NCBI GenBank assembly: GCA_016934435.1
Contig: JAFGSU010000365.1
Span: forward strand, 1 to 12,781
Reading direction: 5' to 3'
DNA from: Candidatus Zhuqueibacterota bacterium
Lineage (GTDB): Bacteria > Zhuqueibacterota > Zhuqueibacteria > Residuimicrobiales > Residuimicrobiaceae
Length of the DNA stretch: 12,781 nucleotides
Each line of letters starts with the position of its first letter. Position 1 is the first letter of the stretch. A program made the position numbers and the translations under genes. Below, piece after piece: positions 1-7,200 of this stretch. The notes below the pieces were generated by a model that saw nothing but the letters and a program-made list of their open reading frames with translations, had not been told where the DNA came from and ran no database searches.

Positions 1-352
1 GCTCGATTGCTCCGCTCGCGGTGACATTCTTTTTCTGTTAATATTGATATAACGAGAGATCCTCGTGCTCAACTCGCGATGACATCGTTGTATTGCTTGC
101 CTGGACGCAAGAGATAAGGGAAAAAATAAAAAAGGCAAAATAATTCTTTACGGGATGAGGCGGTGTTATCGTATCCACAGTAGACCGCCAACTGCCCACT
201 GAATACTGCTCCTTGTCATGCTGTAAGCATCCTTGTGATACGTCGGCAGAGAATAACGTCACTTGTAGATACTGCGGGCGCGATAGGCAGTGCCGTCATC
301 ACTAAAAGTTCCTTACAGGATGACATTGGGGGGTACTCGCAGTCCCTCATTG
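1..352. repeat. Gene-free region with fragments of a dispersed repeat
   Basis: No convincing gene lies here; the short minus-strand frame at 38-262 has no ribosome binding site, signal or recognisable domain. Related units recur. CTCGCGGTGACAT at 15-27 and CTCGCGATGACAT at 73-85 differ by one base, and a looser cousin, ACAGGATGACATTGG, is at 315-329. The unit around 55-85 has the form GAGATCCTC...CTCGCGATGACA, which resembles short dispersed intergenic repeats ending in GGATGACA or CGATGACA that are common in many bacterial genomes. This is probably an accumulation of partial repeat copies. Family identity is from memory of the pattern, not from a search. Confidence 0.4.
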
Positions 353-375
353 TCATGGTGTAACCATCCCACCAT

Positions 376-461
376 CGTCCGGGGACTCTTTCCCGGACGC
401 AGTGATAATTAGGGGCTTCCAGCCCCGGGCGTCTATGCGGAATTTCGGGCAGAGGCCCGAA
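376..461. repeat. Cluster of three consecutive perfect hairpins (REP-like)
   Basis: Three perfect stem-loops follow each other within 86 bases: CGTCCGGG (376-383) with CCCGGACG (392-399); GGGGCT (412-417) with AGCCCC (421-426); and TTCGGGC (444-450) with GCCCGAA (455-461) around an AGAG loop. A smaller palindrome, ATGGT/ACCAT (355-359 and 363-367), precedes them. No T-tract follows any stem on either strand, so they do not look like intrinsic terminators. The form (dense short GC palindromes in intergenic space) fits REP/BIME-like dispersed repeats. An RNA role cannot be excluded. Confidence 0.5.
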
Positions 462-525
462 GCCATTGGTTCCGACCAGAGAAGAGATTCCCTGGGCGAT
501 CGAATCGTTAGCTGATGTCCGAGGT

Positions 526-690
526 GGTCCAAAAAGTACGATAACAGCCGTCGAATATAGTTAAGTGACGGCATGGCCCCCTCATCCTGTCCTTCTCTCC
601 GCCAAGAATCGGACGGACAGGCCCCTTGAGAAACGGGGGAGAAGGTACTAACAACGTAGAATCTGTACATTCTTTGTACTTTTTGGACAC
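526..690. mobile_element. MITE-like element with terminal inverted repeats, about 165 bp
   Basis: TCCAAAAAGTAC at 528-539 is perfectly inverted as GTACTTTTTGGA at 676-687. The arms extend outward as GGTGGTCC against GGACACC, with one base inserted in the left arm. Inside are further inverted pairs: CTGTCC (587-592) with GGACAG (615-620), CCTTCTC (591-597) with GAGAAGG (639-645), and GTAC/GTAC around 664-679. There is no transposase or plausible reading frame inside, so it would be a non-autonomous miniature element. I could not see an obvious target-site duplication. It begins about 40 bases downstream of the M48 protease stop and might also influence 3'-end formation of that transcript. Confidence 0.45.
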
Positions 691-729
691 CCTCTCCCAT
701 GATCGCCTACTTAAAATATCTCTCACTCC

Positions 730-2178
730 TCACTTAACCACAACCTTCAACAACGTCCCGACCGCAACCTGATCGGTGGATTTAATGCCGTTCATAATGG
801 CCACTTCTTCGACCTGATCGCCTGGCACGCCCCATTGCCGCAAAATATTCGAAAACGTGTTGGTTGAGGTGACGTTGCGCACCTTCAGATGATTCGGCTT
901 GACGTTAATGTAACGGCTGTCGGTGAGCGACCTGAATTGAGTGGGCGTGGCGGCAAGGTGACCCTGATAGGCGCTGTATTTTTCCGGAGTACTGGCGCCA
1001 TGGAATAAGAATATATTCCCCCCTTTTTGGATGAAATAGGACAGTACCGCCAGTGTATCTTGTTCTGTCGGTACTTCTGAAAGCATCCTCTGGGCCGCCA
1101 TTCCGTTGATAGTGAGTGCATCGGAAGAACGCACCATAGCTCCGGAGCTCTGTCGAAAATTTTGCGCTGCCGCCTGCGGACTGCCGCCGCTTTCCAGGGC
1201 AAAAAGAATAAATGCATCCTGCTGCGGCGAAACCATCTGCACCTGTTTGGGGGTGTTATTGAGCGTCCAGCCCTGCGGTACGGTGAAGGAAAATCGTAAA
1301 CTGGGATGATAAAACGTGTTGCCTTCCACATATCCCTGCTGCGGATCTTCGCCGAACAGAATGCCGTCGATGGTGCGCAGATAGGTATCGCGGTTGACGG
1401 TGAATTGCGTTCCAGGCAACTGTGCCTGCATCTGCGCGGTTTTACGTTTTACCGCGCCAATGCGATCGACCGGATTGGGATGGGTGGAAAACCAGTCCGG
1501 CAGGCCGCTCTGCGCCGAGCCGCCGGACAACCGTTCCAGCGTCTCAAAAAAGTCGGCCATGCGATTGGCATCGTACCCCACTTTGGAAGAGTATTCCACG
1601 CCCAGGTCATCGGCCTGGCGTTCGTTATCACGGCTGAATTTCAGGAACAGCAGTTGCACGCCGAATTGCGCCAGACCGGCATATTTGCGAAAGTCCTCCG
1701 ACAAAACCATGCCGATGCCCAGGCCCAATTGCGCCAGCTGAATTTTGCTGTACTGCTGTGCACTATGGCGAGCGTTCACATGTCCCAGTTCGTGTCCCAT
1801 CACACCGGCAAATTCGGCCTCATCATTGAGAAAGGCGAGGATACCGCGGGTAAAGTATACATATCCTCCCGGCACGGCAAATGCGTTGATGACCGGCGTA
1901 TCCAGCACCTTGAAATGGTAATTGAGCTGCGGTCGATGGGTGATTTTCGCCATGCGTTGACCGAGCTGATTAATGTAGCTGTTGAGCTGGGCATCCTGGT
2001 ATATACCATAGGTTTCGATAATCTGTTGATCGGTCTGCTGGCCCAGTGCAACCTCATCGTTCTCGGAGAGCAGCATCAACTCCCGCTTGCCGGTCACCGG
2101 ATTGATGGCGCATGAGATGATCCAGGCAAGCAATGCCAGGCTAAGCACAGCCGTGGAATAGATGGCTATTTTTTTCAT
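730..2178 (-). CDS. M48 family zinc metalloprotease lipoprotein with LysM-like C-terminus
   Basis: A predicted periplasmic-side membrane-anchored zinc endopeptidase of peptidase family M48 (BepA/YfgC-like group), a family whose members handle misfolded envelope proteins. The N-terminus has a hydrophobic stretch ending in IISC, so Cys23 is the likely lipidated residue. The zinc site is HELGH (His129, Glu130, His133), with the third ligand Glu186 in SRDNERQAD. The family motif STHPNPVDRI follows near residue 230. BepA carries TPRs after the protease domain; here residues about 285-425 form an uncharacterised beta-rich region instead, and the last ~54 residues (429-482) have a LysM-like pattern ending in VGTLLKVV. 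The start has a strong AGGAGGG site that overlaps the stop of the preceding 77-residue gene, suggesting translational coupling. It is the last gene of the probable operon. Family assignment is firm; the substrate is unknown. Confidence 0.93.
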   Translation of the reverse strand: MKKIAIYSTAVLSLALLAWIISCAINPVTGKRELMLLSENDEVALGQQTDQQIIETYGIYQDAQLNSYINQLGQRMAKITHRPQLNYHFKVLDTPVINAFAVPGGYVYFTRGILAFLNDEAEFAGVMGHELGHVNARHSAQQYSKIQLAQLGLGIGMVLSEDFRKYAGLAQFGVQLLFLKFSRDNERQADDLGVEYSSKVGYDANRMADFFETLERLSGGSAQSGLPDWFSTHPNPVDRIGAVKRKTAQMQAQLPGTQFTVNRDTYLRTIDGILFGEDPQQGYVEGNTFYHPSLRFSFTVPQGWTLNNTPKQVQMVSPQQDAFILFALESGGSPQAAAQNFRQSSGAMVRSSDALTINGMAAQRMLSEVPTEQDTLAVLSYFIQKGGNIFLFHGASTPEKYSAYQGHLAATPTQFRSLTDSRYINVKPNHLKVRNVTSTNTFSNILRQWGVPGDQVEEVAIMNGIKSTDQVAVGTLLKVVVK

Positions 2179-2187
2179 TATTCCCTC

Positions 2188-2421
2188 CTAAAATTTCTCC
2201 GGCAGGATGACGCTGGAGATATCCCGCATATCCCAATCGTCCTGGGGATATTTCTCCTCGTATTCCCGCAGCGCCGCATCCCATTCGTTTTTTTCATCCT
2301 CATCGAGCTTGGCGTACATGTCCCGGGTGACCAACCGACCAGTTCGACAAGCAGCCCACACCAATTTTGGTTTTACGCCGCCGCGGATGAGCTGACGTAT
2401 TACATCTTCCGGTTCAATCAT
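2188..2421 (-). CDS. Small conserved-looking hypothetical protein, 77 aa
   Basis: I do not recognise this protein. It is a 77-residue, acidic, highly charged polypeptide without signal peptide or membrane segment, so presumably cytoplasmic. It begins MIEPEDVIRQLIRGG and is rich in Asp, Glu and Trp in its second half (YEEKYPQDDWDMRD); helix is likely across most of the middle. It contains one cysteine, Cys26. Support for its being a real gene is positional: it sits 33 bp after the nucleotidase stop and only 9 bp before the protease start, has an AGAGGAAG site about 9-10 bases upstream of its ATG, and its stop codon forms part of the protease ribosome binding site. The other two genes of the operon encode envelope lipoproteins, so a regulatory or adaptor role is possible, but that is a guess. 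Confidence 0.75.
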   Translation of the reverse strand: MIEPEDVIRQLIRGGVKPKLVWAACRTGRLVTRDMYAKLDEDEKNEWDAALREYEEKYPQDDWDMRDISSVILPEKF

Positions 2422-2454
2422 TCGGTATACTTCCTCTTATTCATTCGATTCTGT

Positions 2455-3981
2455 TCATTCAACTATTTGTCTTATGCGGCCGTCGGTTTGCGCCGTGATT
2501 TGCGGATGTTTGCTGATATAATCGATCACCACATCCGACAGCAGCAGATTGGTGTTTTCACCCGTTCCCTGCGGCGTAAAACCAAAATATCGATCAGTTT
2601 GTCCATGGAGGACAAAATCCACCGTGGCGCCGCGGTATAGCCTGTTATCATCAATGGGTTCGTCATTGACCGTGGCGGACAAAATTTCAATTTCGCCGCC
2701 CGGGCTCACACGATAGTCATAGCGCAAACCCGATATTTGCAGGATGCCCTCGTCGCGTTTCACGGCCGACTTGATATTGGTGTAAATCAGGGTACGAAGT
2801 TGCTCGCCTCTGCAACTAAAGGTGACAATATAGTTTGTAAAAGGCAGTATTTCTATCACGTCCACTTTTTTAACCGGCCCGGCGGACATATCCTTGCGAA
2901 TACCGCCGCTGTTCAGGACGGCGAAATCGGTCGCCGTCACATCGCGCATGACGTCGGCGATGAAATTGCCGAGGCTGGATTCACCGCTGCTGTTACGCCG
3001 CCAATCCGTTTTCAGCGTGCCGATAGTACGGCCGTACTCGCGATCGACCTGTTCTTTGATGCTCGACACCATTCGCACCATTTCCGGGTCCGGAGACCGT
3101 ACGCTGTCGACCCAGGTGGGGATGAGATGATAGTCATATTCGGCAATCTTGTCATCCGCTATTTTCATGGCCAGTCTGCCCAGATATCGCGTCTTGCTAT
3201 CGGCCTGGACGATGAGGATATCGTTCCTGACGATGGGCGCATTCAGTCGGGTGTGACTGTGTCCGCCGACGATAACATCGGCGTTGCGGAGACGCTGTGC
3301 CAGTTCCATATCCGCATCCACACCCTGATGGGTGAGGAGCACGATGAGGTCGGTTTTGCCGTCGATCTCGTCGATGATCTTTTGCACCACCGGCGCCGGA
3401 TCATCGACGCGGATGCCATCGAGGTTTTTCCTGGTTGTCATCTCGAATAGGTCGGTCAATATCACCCCGATGACGCCGATGCGCAGGCCGTTCACTTTAT
3501 AGATGGCATAAGGCTTTGGAGCAAAAAGCCGGTTATTTTTGTAGAGATTGGCGCTGAGGACATCGAAACGCGCCAATTGGATGAGTTTATTCAGATTCTC
3601 CTGGCCGTCGTCGAACTCGTGGTTACCGATGGTCATGGCGTCGTAGCCAATGCGATTGATCATCTGCATGAATCCGCCGCCCAGGGCGCTGTCCACCACC
3701 ATTTTAGAGATGGGGGTGCCGGTCATAATATCGCCGGCATCCAGCAACAGGATGGGAGGATGGGTTTTCTCGGCCTGACGGATGTGATATGCCAGCGCCA
3801 CCATGCCGCCGATTTGCGGTTTGGGCTCTTTTTGCACCCAGGTGGCCGTCATGGGCGTGTACTGGCTGTGCATGTCGTTGGTGTGCAGAATGGTCAGGGC
3901 GCCGCTGCGATGATGGGCGCAGTTCTGCAAAAGTATCAGAGCAAGCAGCAAAAACGAATAAATAGACAGCGATTTTTTCAC
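2455..3981 (-). CDS. 5'-nucleotidase / UshA-type metallophosphatase lipoprotein
   Basis: A predicted envelope-located dinuclear-metal phosphoesterase of the bifunctional 5'-nucleotidase/UDP-sugar hydrolase family, which removes phosphate from extracellular nucleotides or related substrates. With the GTG start the metallophosphatase motifs are all present: HTNDMH (33-38), DAGD (81-84), GNHE (119-122), LLTHQG (His218) and GGHSHT (239-244). The C-terminal 5'-nucleotidase domain follows from about residue 320, with NSGGIR near 390 and FGFTPQG near 465. The N-terminus is a hydrophobic segment ending in Cys21 (LLQNC), probably a lipoprotein signal although Gln-Asn before Cys is unusual. I chose GTG at 3981 because GAGG lies 5 bases upstream; the alternative TTG at 3984 is only 2 bases away from it. 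It is the first gene of the operon with the 77-aa protein and M48 protease. Exact substrate cannot be read from the sequence. Confidence 0.93.
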   Translation of the reverse strand: MKKSLSIYSFLLLALILLQNCAHHRSGALTILHTNDMHSQYTPMTATWVQKEPKPQIGGMVALAYHIRQAEKTHPPILLLDAGDIMTGTPISKMVVDSALGGGFMQMINRIGYDAMTIGNHEFDDGQENLNKLIQLARFDVLSANLYKNNRLFAPKPYAIYKVNGLRIGVIGVILTDLFEMTTRKNLDGIRVDDPAPVVQKIIDEIDGKTDLIVLLTHQGVDADMELAQRLRNADVIVGGHSHTRLNAPIVRNDILIVQADSKTRYLGRLAMKIADDKIAEYDYHLIPTWVDSVRSPDPEMVRMVSSIKEQVDREYGRTIGTLKTDWRRNSSGESSLGNFIADVMRDVTATDFAVLNSGGIRKDMSAGPVKKVDVIEILPFTNYIVTFSCRGEQLRTLIYTNIKSAVKRDEGILQISGLRYDYRVSPGGEIEILSATVNDEPIDDNRLYRGATVDFVLHGQTDRYFGFTPQGTGENTNLLLSDVVIDYISKHPQITAQTDGRIRQIVE

Positions 3982-4079
3982 CAAAGCCTCATGAATAGAT
4001 GTGTTTTCTATGTGAACAAGTGGGATTTACCTTTTCCCGTGAGAATGTGTTATGCAAGAATTAGATTCAGGTATAATAA

Positions 4080-4108
4080 ATATTAGCAATTTATCCGCGG
4101 TTTGTCAA
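4080..4108 (-). promoter_or_regulatory. Sigma70-like promoter for the nucleotidase-77aa-M48 operon
   Basis: On the minus strand a perfect TTGACA (4108-4103) is followed after 17 bases by TAATAT (4085-4080), four of six matches to the -10 consensus. It lies about 100 bases upstream of the GTG start and just beyond the terminator of the preceding giant gene, where an operon promoter is expected. The resulting leader of roughly 90 bases shows no riboswitch that I recognise. Bacteroidota-type promoters differ from sigma70 consensus, so use depends on the true phylum. Confidence 0.5.
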
Positions 4109-4146
4109 GCTATTTCTTGCCAAAGGTTGTAGGATGGAGAAAAAAT

Positions 4147-4179
4147 AACCCTGTCGGGTTTGGGCAGCCCGACAGGGTT
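4147..4179 (-). terminator. Rho-independent terminator after the giant surface-protein gene
   Basis: A perfect 12-bp stem, AACCCTGTCGGG (4147-4158) with CCCGACAGGGTT (4168-4179), has a 9-base loop and is followed on the minus strand by ATTTTTTC (4146-4139). Stem plus T-run is a classic intrinsic terminator for leftward transcription. It isolates the giant gene from the downstream nucleotidase operon. Confidence 0.85.
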
Positions 4180-4197
4180 CATGTGAAAAAGAAGTCA

Positions 4198-4228
4198 AGC
4201 CCGAAAGGTTTGTTAGACCTTTCGGGTT
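4198..4228 (-). terminator. Second hairpin directly after the giant gene stop
   Basis: A perfect 10-bp stem, CCCGAAAGGT (4200-4209) with ACCTTTCGGG (4217-4226), has a 7-base loop and begins about 14 bases after the TAA stop. Leftward it is followed by CTTGACTTCTTTTTC, a weaker and delayed T-run. It shares the CCCGA...GG core with the stronger terminator 20 bases further on. It may act as a first terminator, as a 3'-end stabiliser, or be a copy of a dispersed palindrome. Confidence 0.6.
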
Positions 4229-4241
4229 GGGAAAGAAGGAT

Positions 4242-7200
4242 TTACTTCAAGAATTCCATCTTGCGAACAATTTCAACTCCGTTTACCTGCAGCTTGTAAA
4301 GATAAGTTCCACTCGGCAGGATTTTGCCATTGTTATCCTTGCCATCCCATACTTCGGTATGAGAGCCGACCTGCAGATGTCGCGATAAAAGCTGACGGAC
4401 CAGTTGCCCTTTGAGATTATAGATGGACAATCTGACAAAGCCCGATTCCTTCATAGAGAATGTGATGCGCGTATCCGGATTGAACGGATTGGGATAATTC
4501 TGTTCCAGAATATAGTCCGTCGGAGACGTCGTCTTGACGCTTATCGGACCGTGCAAGGTCATGCGGCCGCTGTATTCGATATCGGCCAGTTTGTAATAAT
4601 ACTGCTTATCCGGCTCGATATCTTGATCATCATAGGTATAACGATGTTCGACGGTGCTGGACCCCGCACCCGGAATCATCGATCGGGTGATCTGGGTGTA
4701 ATTACCGGTTTCCGATTCGCTGCGAAAGACGTGGAATCCTAAATTATCCGTTTCCGATTGGGTACGCCATTCCAGTCGCACCATGCCATTAACAGCAACA
4801 GCCGTGAAGGACGTCAGTTCGACCGGGGTTAGTTCCAACAGATAATCCTGAACTTCGCCGTAATTCTCTGACAGGGCGTTGCCCGGTATACCGGCATCAT
4901 TGACCGAGGTGCTGATGATGAAACGCAGCCAGTAAGTATCGCCGATTGCGCCGTTCGGAGTGGTAAAATTGAACGTCACGGTTTGCGGCGCCGGCGAAGC
5001 CGGGACAGTCTGAACGCTGCCGAGCATTTCACCGACTTCAATGATACTGTTATCATTGAGATCCAGCCAGGCGCTCAAATAAGCCGGTGCGCCGGGGGCT
5101 GAATTGTTAAGAACATCAACATCGAGCTGACAGGCCTGATTCGGGTCGGTATTGCTGAAGCTGAGTCCATCACTCTCACTGAGATCATTACTCGACAATT
5201 CCGCATCCGGCGCCGTACCTATGAATGGTCCGGCCTGAGCATCGATGCGCTGACGGGCATCGGGCAACAAACCCAGGGCGCCATAGTCATACTCTACCTG
5301 GGTCGGTTCATCCAGTACGACAATGTACACCGTCGCCTGATCGCAGGCCGGCGGCACCGCATTGTCGCATACTTCATAGACAAAGTTATCCGGACCGACA
5401 TACCCGGTATTCGGCGTATAGGTAAATGTACCATCCGAATTGATCACCACGTTGCCGTGCGAAGGCCCGCTCACCGGCGTAGTGTTGTAGGTCAACGGAT
5501 CGCCATTGGGATCATAATCGTTCAACGACATATCACCGCTAACCGGCTGATCAATATGCGTCACCACCGCATCGTCCATGGCAAACGGCGGATCATTGCC
5601 CGCAGGATCCTCGTGTACGTACACCGTCACCGTGCCCACATCGCACAGCTGCGGCGTGCCGTTATCGCAAAGGGTATAGGTGAATGACGTTTCGCCGGTG
5701 AATCCACTCGGCGGCGTATAAGTGATTGTGCCATTTCCGTTCAGCACCGCACTGCCCTCGCCGGCCGGCGGCTGTGTAATCGCCGTCACCGTGATCGCAT
5801 CGCCATCGGGATCAAAATCGTTGGCCATCACCACCACCGTCACCGGTGTATTCATGAACGTCTCGGCCGCATCATCGTTGGCTACCGGCGGATTGTTGGC
5901 GGGATCATCAAAAGTCACTTCGATGGTCACCGTCGCCTGATCGCACAATGGCGGCACGCCGTTGTCGCACACTTCATAGACAAAGAAATCTTCGCCGACA
6001 AATCCAGTGTTCGGCGTATAGGTATAGCTGCCATCCGGATTCCAGGTCAAGCCTCCATTGGTCGGCAGGGTGATGATCTGCGATACGGCTATCGGATCAC
6101 CGTCCGGATCGGAATCGTTGGTGAGAACGTTGCCGTTCACCGGTATATTCATCTGTGTATCGTTGATATCGTTGATGGCTTCCGGCGGATGATTCTGTTG
6201 CTGGCAATCCGGTATATCGATGGCATAATCCTCCACCTCACCATCGTCATAGCCGAAATCGGGCAGCAATCCGCCGCTCATACGAACACTGCTGATGCGG
6301 AACCGTACAAAACTCTGCCCGCCATTGCCCGCTGCCGGTGATACCGGGATATTGAACGTCTGCGTCCCGGAACCACTGGCCGATGGTATCGTCACATCCA
6401 CCGCCAGCTCATCCTGGTCATATACTCCAGGACCTGAGGTGAAATCTCCATCACAGTTCCAGTCGATCCAGCCGCGGATATAGACCTCCCGGCCTGCCGG
6501 CTTGGCATAACTCACCACAAAATTGTTATCTCCGGTACAACTCAAAACAGGCACCGCCACCCCGTCTTCATCATCCGGACTGCCCGTAATATCATCTCCA
6601 CTGCCGTCCAGCGGTGTATTCGGACCAGCTTCCGCATCCGGTGGAACCGTGCCCAGATAAACCGATGCAGACGGCACGATATGCCACGCCGTCGGAGTAC
6701 CGTAGGTCGACGGAATATCACCAAAATCCCGAGGCTCCTGATCCGAAGCCTCGATCGTCATCGCATAATCCTCGACCTCGCCGTCCGTGCAGGCGCCTAC
6801 AGCCGTCATGTCACTCGTGCTGCTGAGGCGGAAGCGAGCATAACTCGCACCTATCGTCGCTCCGCCCGGGCAGGCAACGCCTACTACCAACGGACTGGTC
6901 TGCGTCGTCAATACTTCATCCACCATCAGTTCGCCAGCTTCAAACGATCCGTTGCCGTCCCAATCAAACCAACCTCGCAAATAGGCCGTCGTACCAACCG
7001 GCTTGGTGAATGATATCGTCCAGTTCGCTACCGTACCCTGTACCACGCGCGTCGGCAACGTCACGCCTTCCTCATCATCCGGCGTACCTGTCACATCATC
7101 GCCCGTTCCATCCAGCGGCGGAGAAGGACTCCCTTCCGCATCCGGAACCACCGAACCTAAATACAACACCGGATCGGCCGGTATCACATGGCTCGCCGTG

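Noticed and set aside
353..726. Two minus-strand reading frames (353-700 and 508-726) downstream of the M48 gene
   Set aside because: They run through the hairpin cluster and the MITE-like element, lack ribosome binding sites and recognisable domains, and their content is explained by the repeats.
1306..2115. Long plus-strand frame of 269 codons
   Set aside because: It lies entirely antisense to the M48 protease, whose catalytic motifs are intact; a GC-rich shadow frame.
2737..3450. Plus-strand frame of 237 codons
   Set aside because: Antisense to the nucleotidase gene with conserved metal-binding motifs; no signal, start site or domain of its own.
3982..3984. TTG start for the nucleotidase, one codon upstream of GTG
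   Set aside because: Only two bases separate it from the GAGG ribosome binding site, while GTG at 3981 has normal spacing and gives a typical lipoprotein start MKKS.
4020..4100. Riboswitch in the nucleotidase leader
   Set aside because: The leader of about 90 bases shows no conserved riboswitch core that I recognise and no terminator/antiterminator pair.
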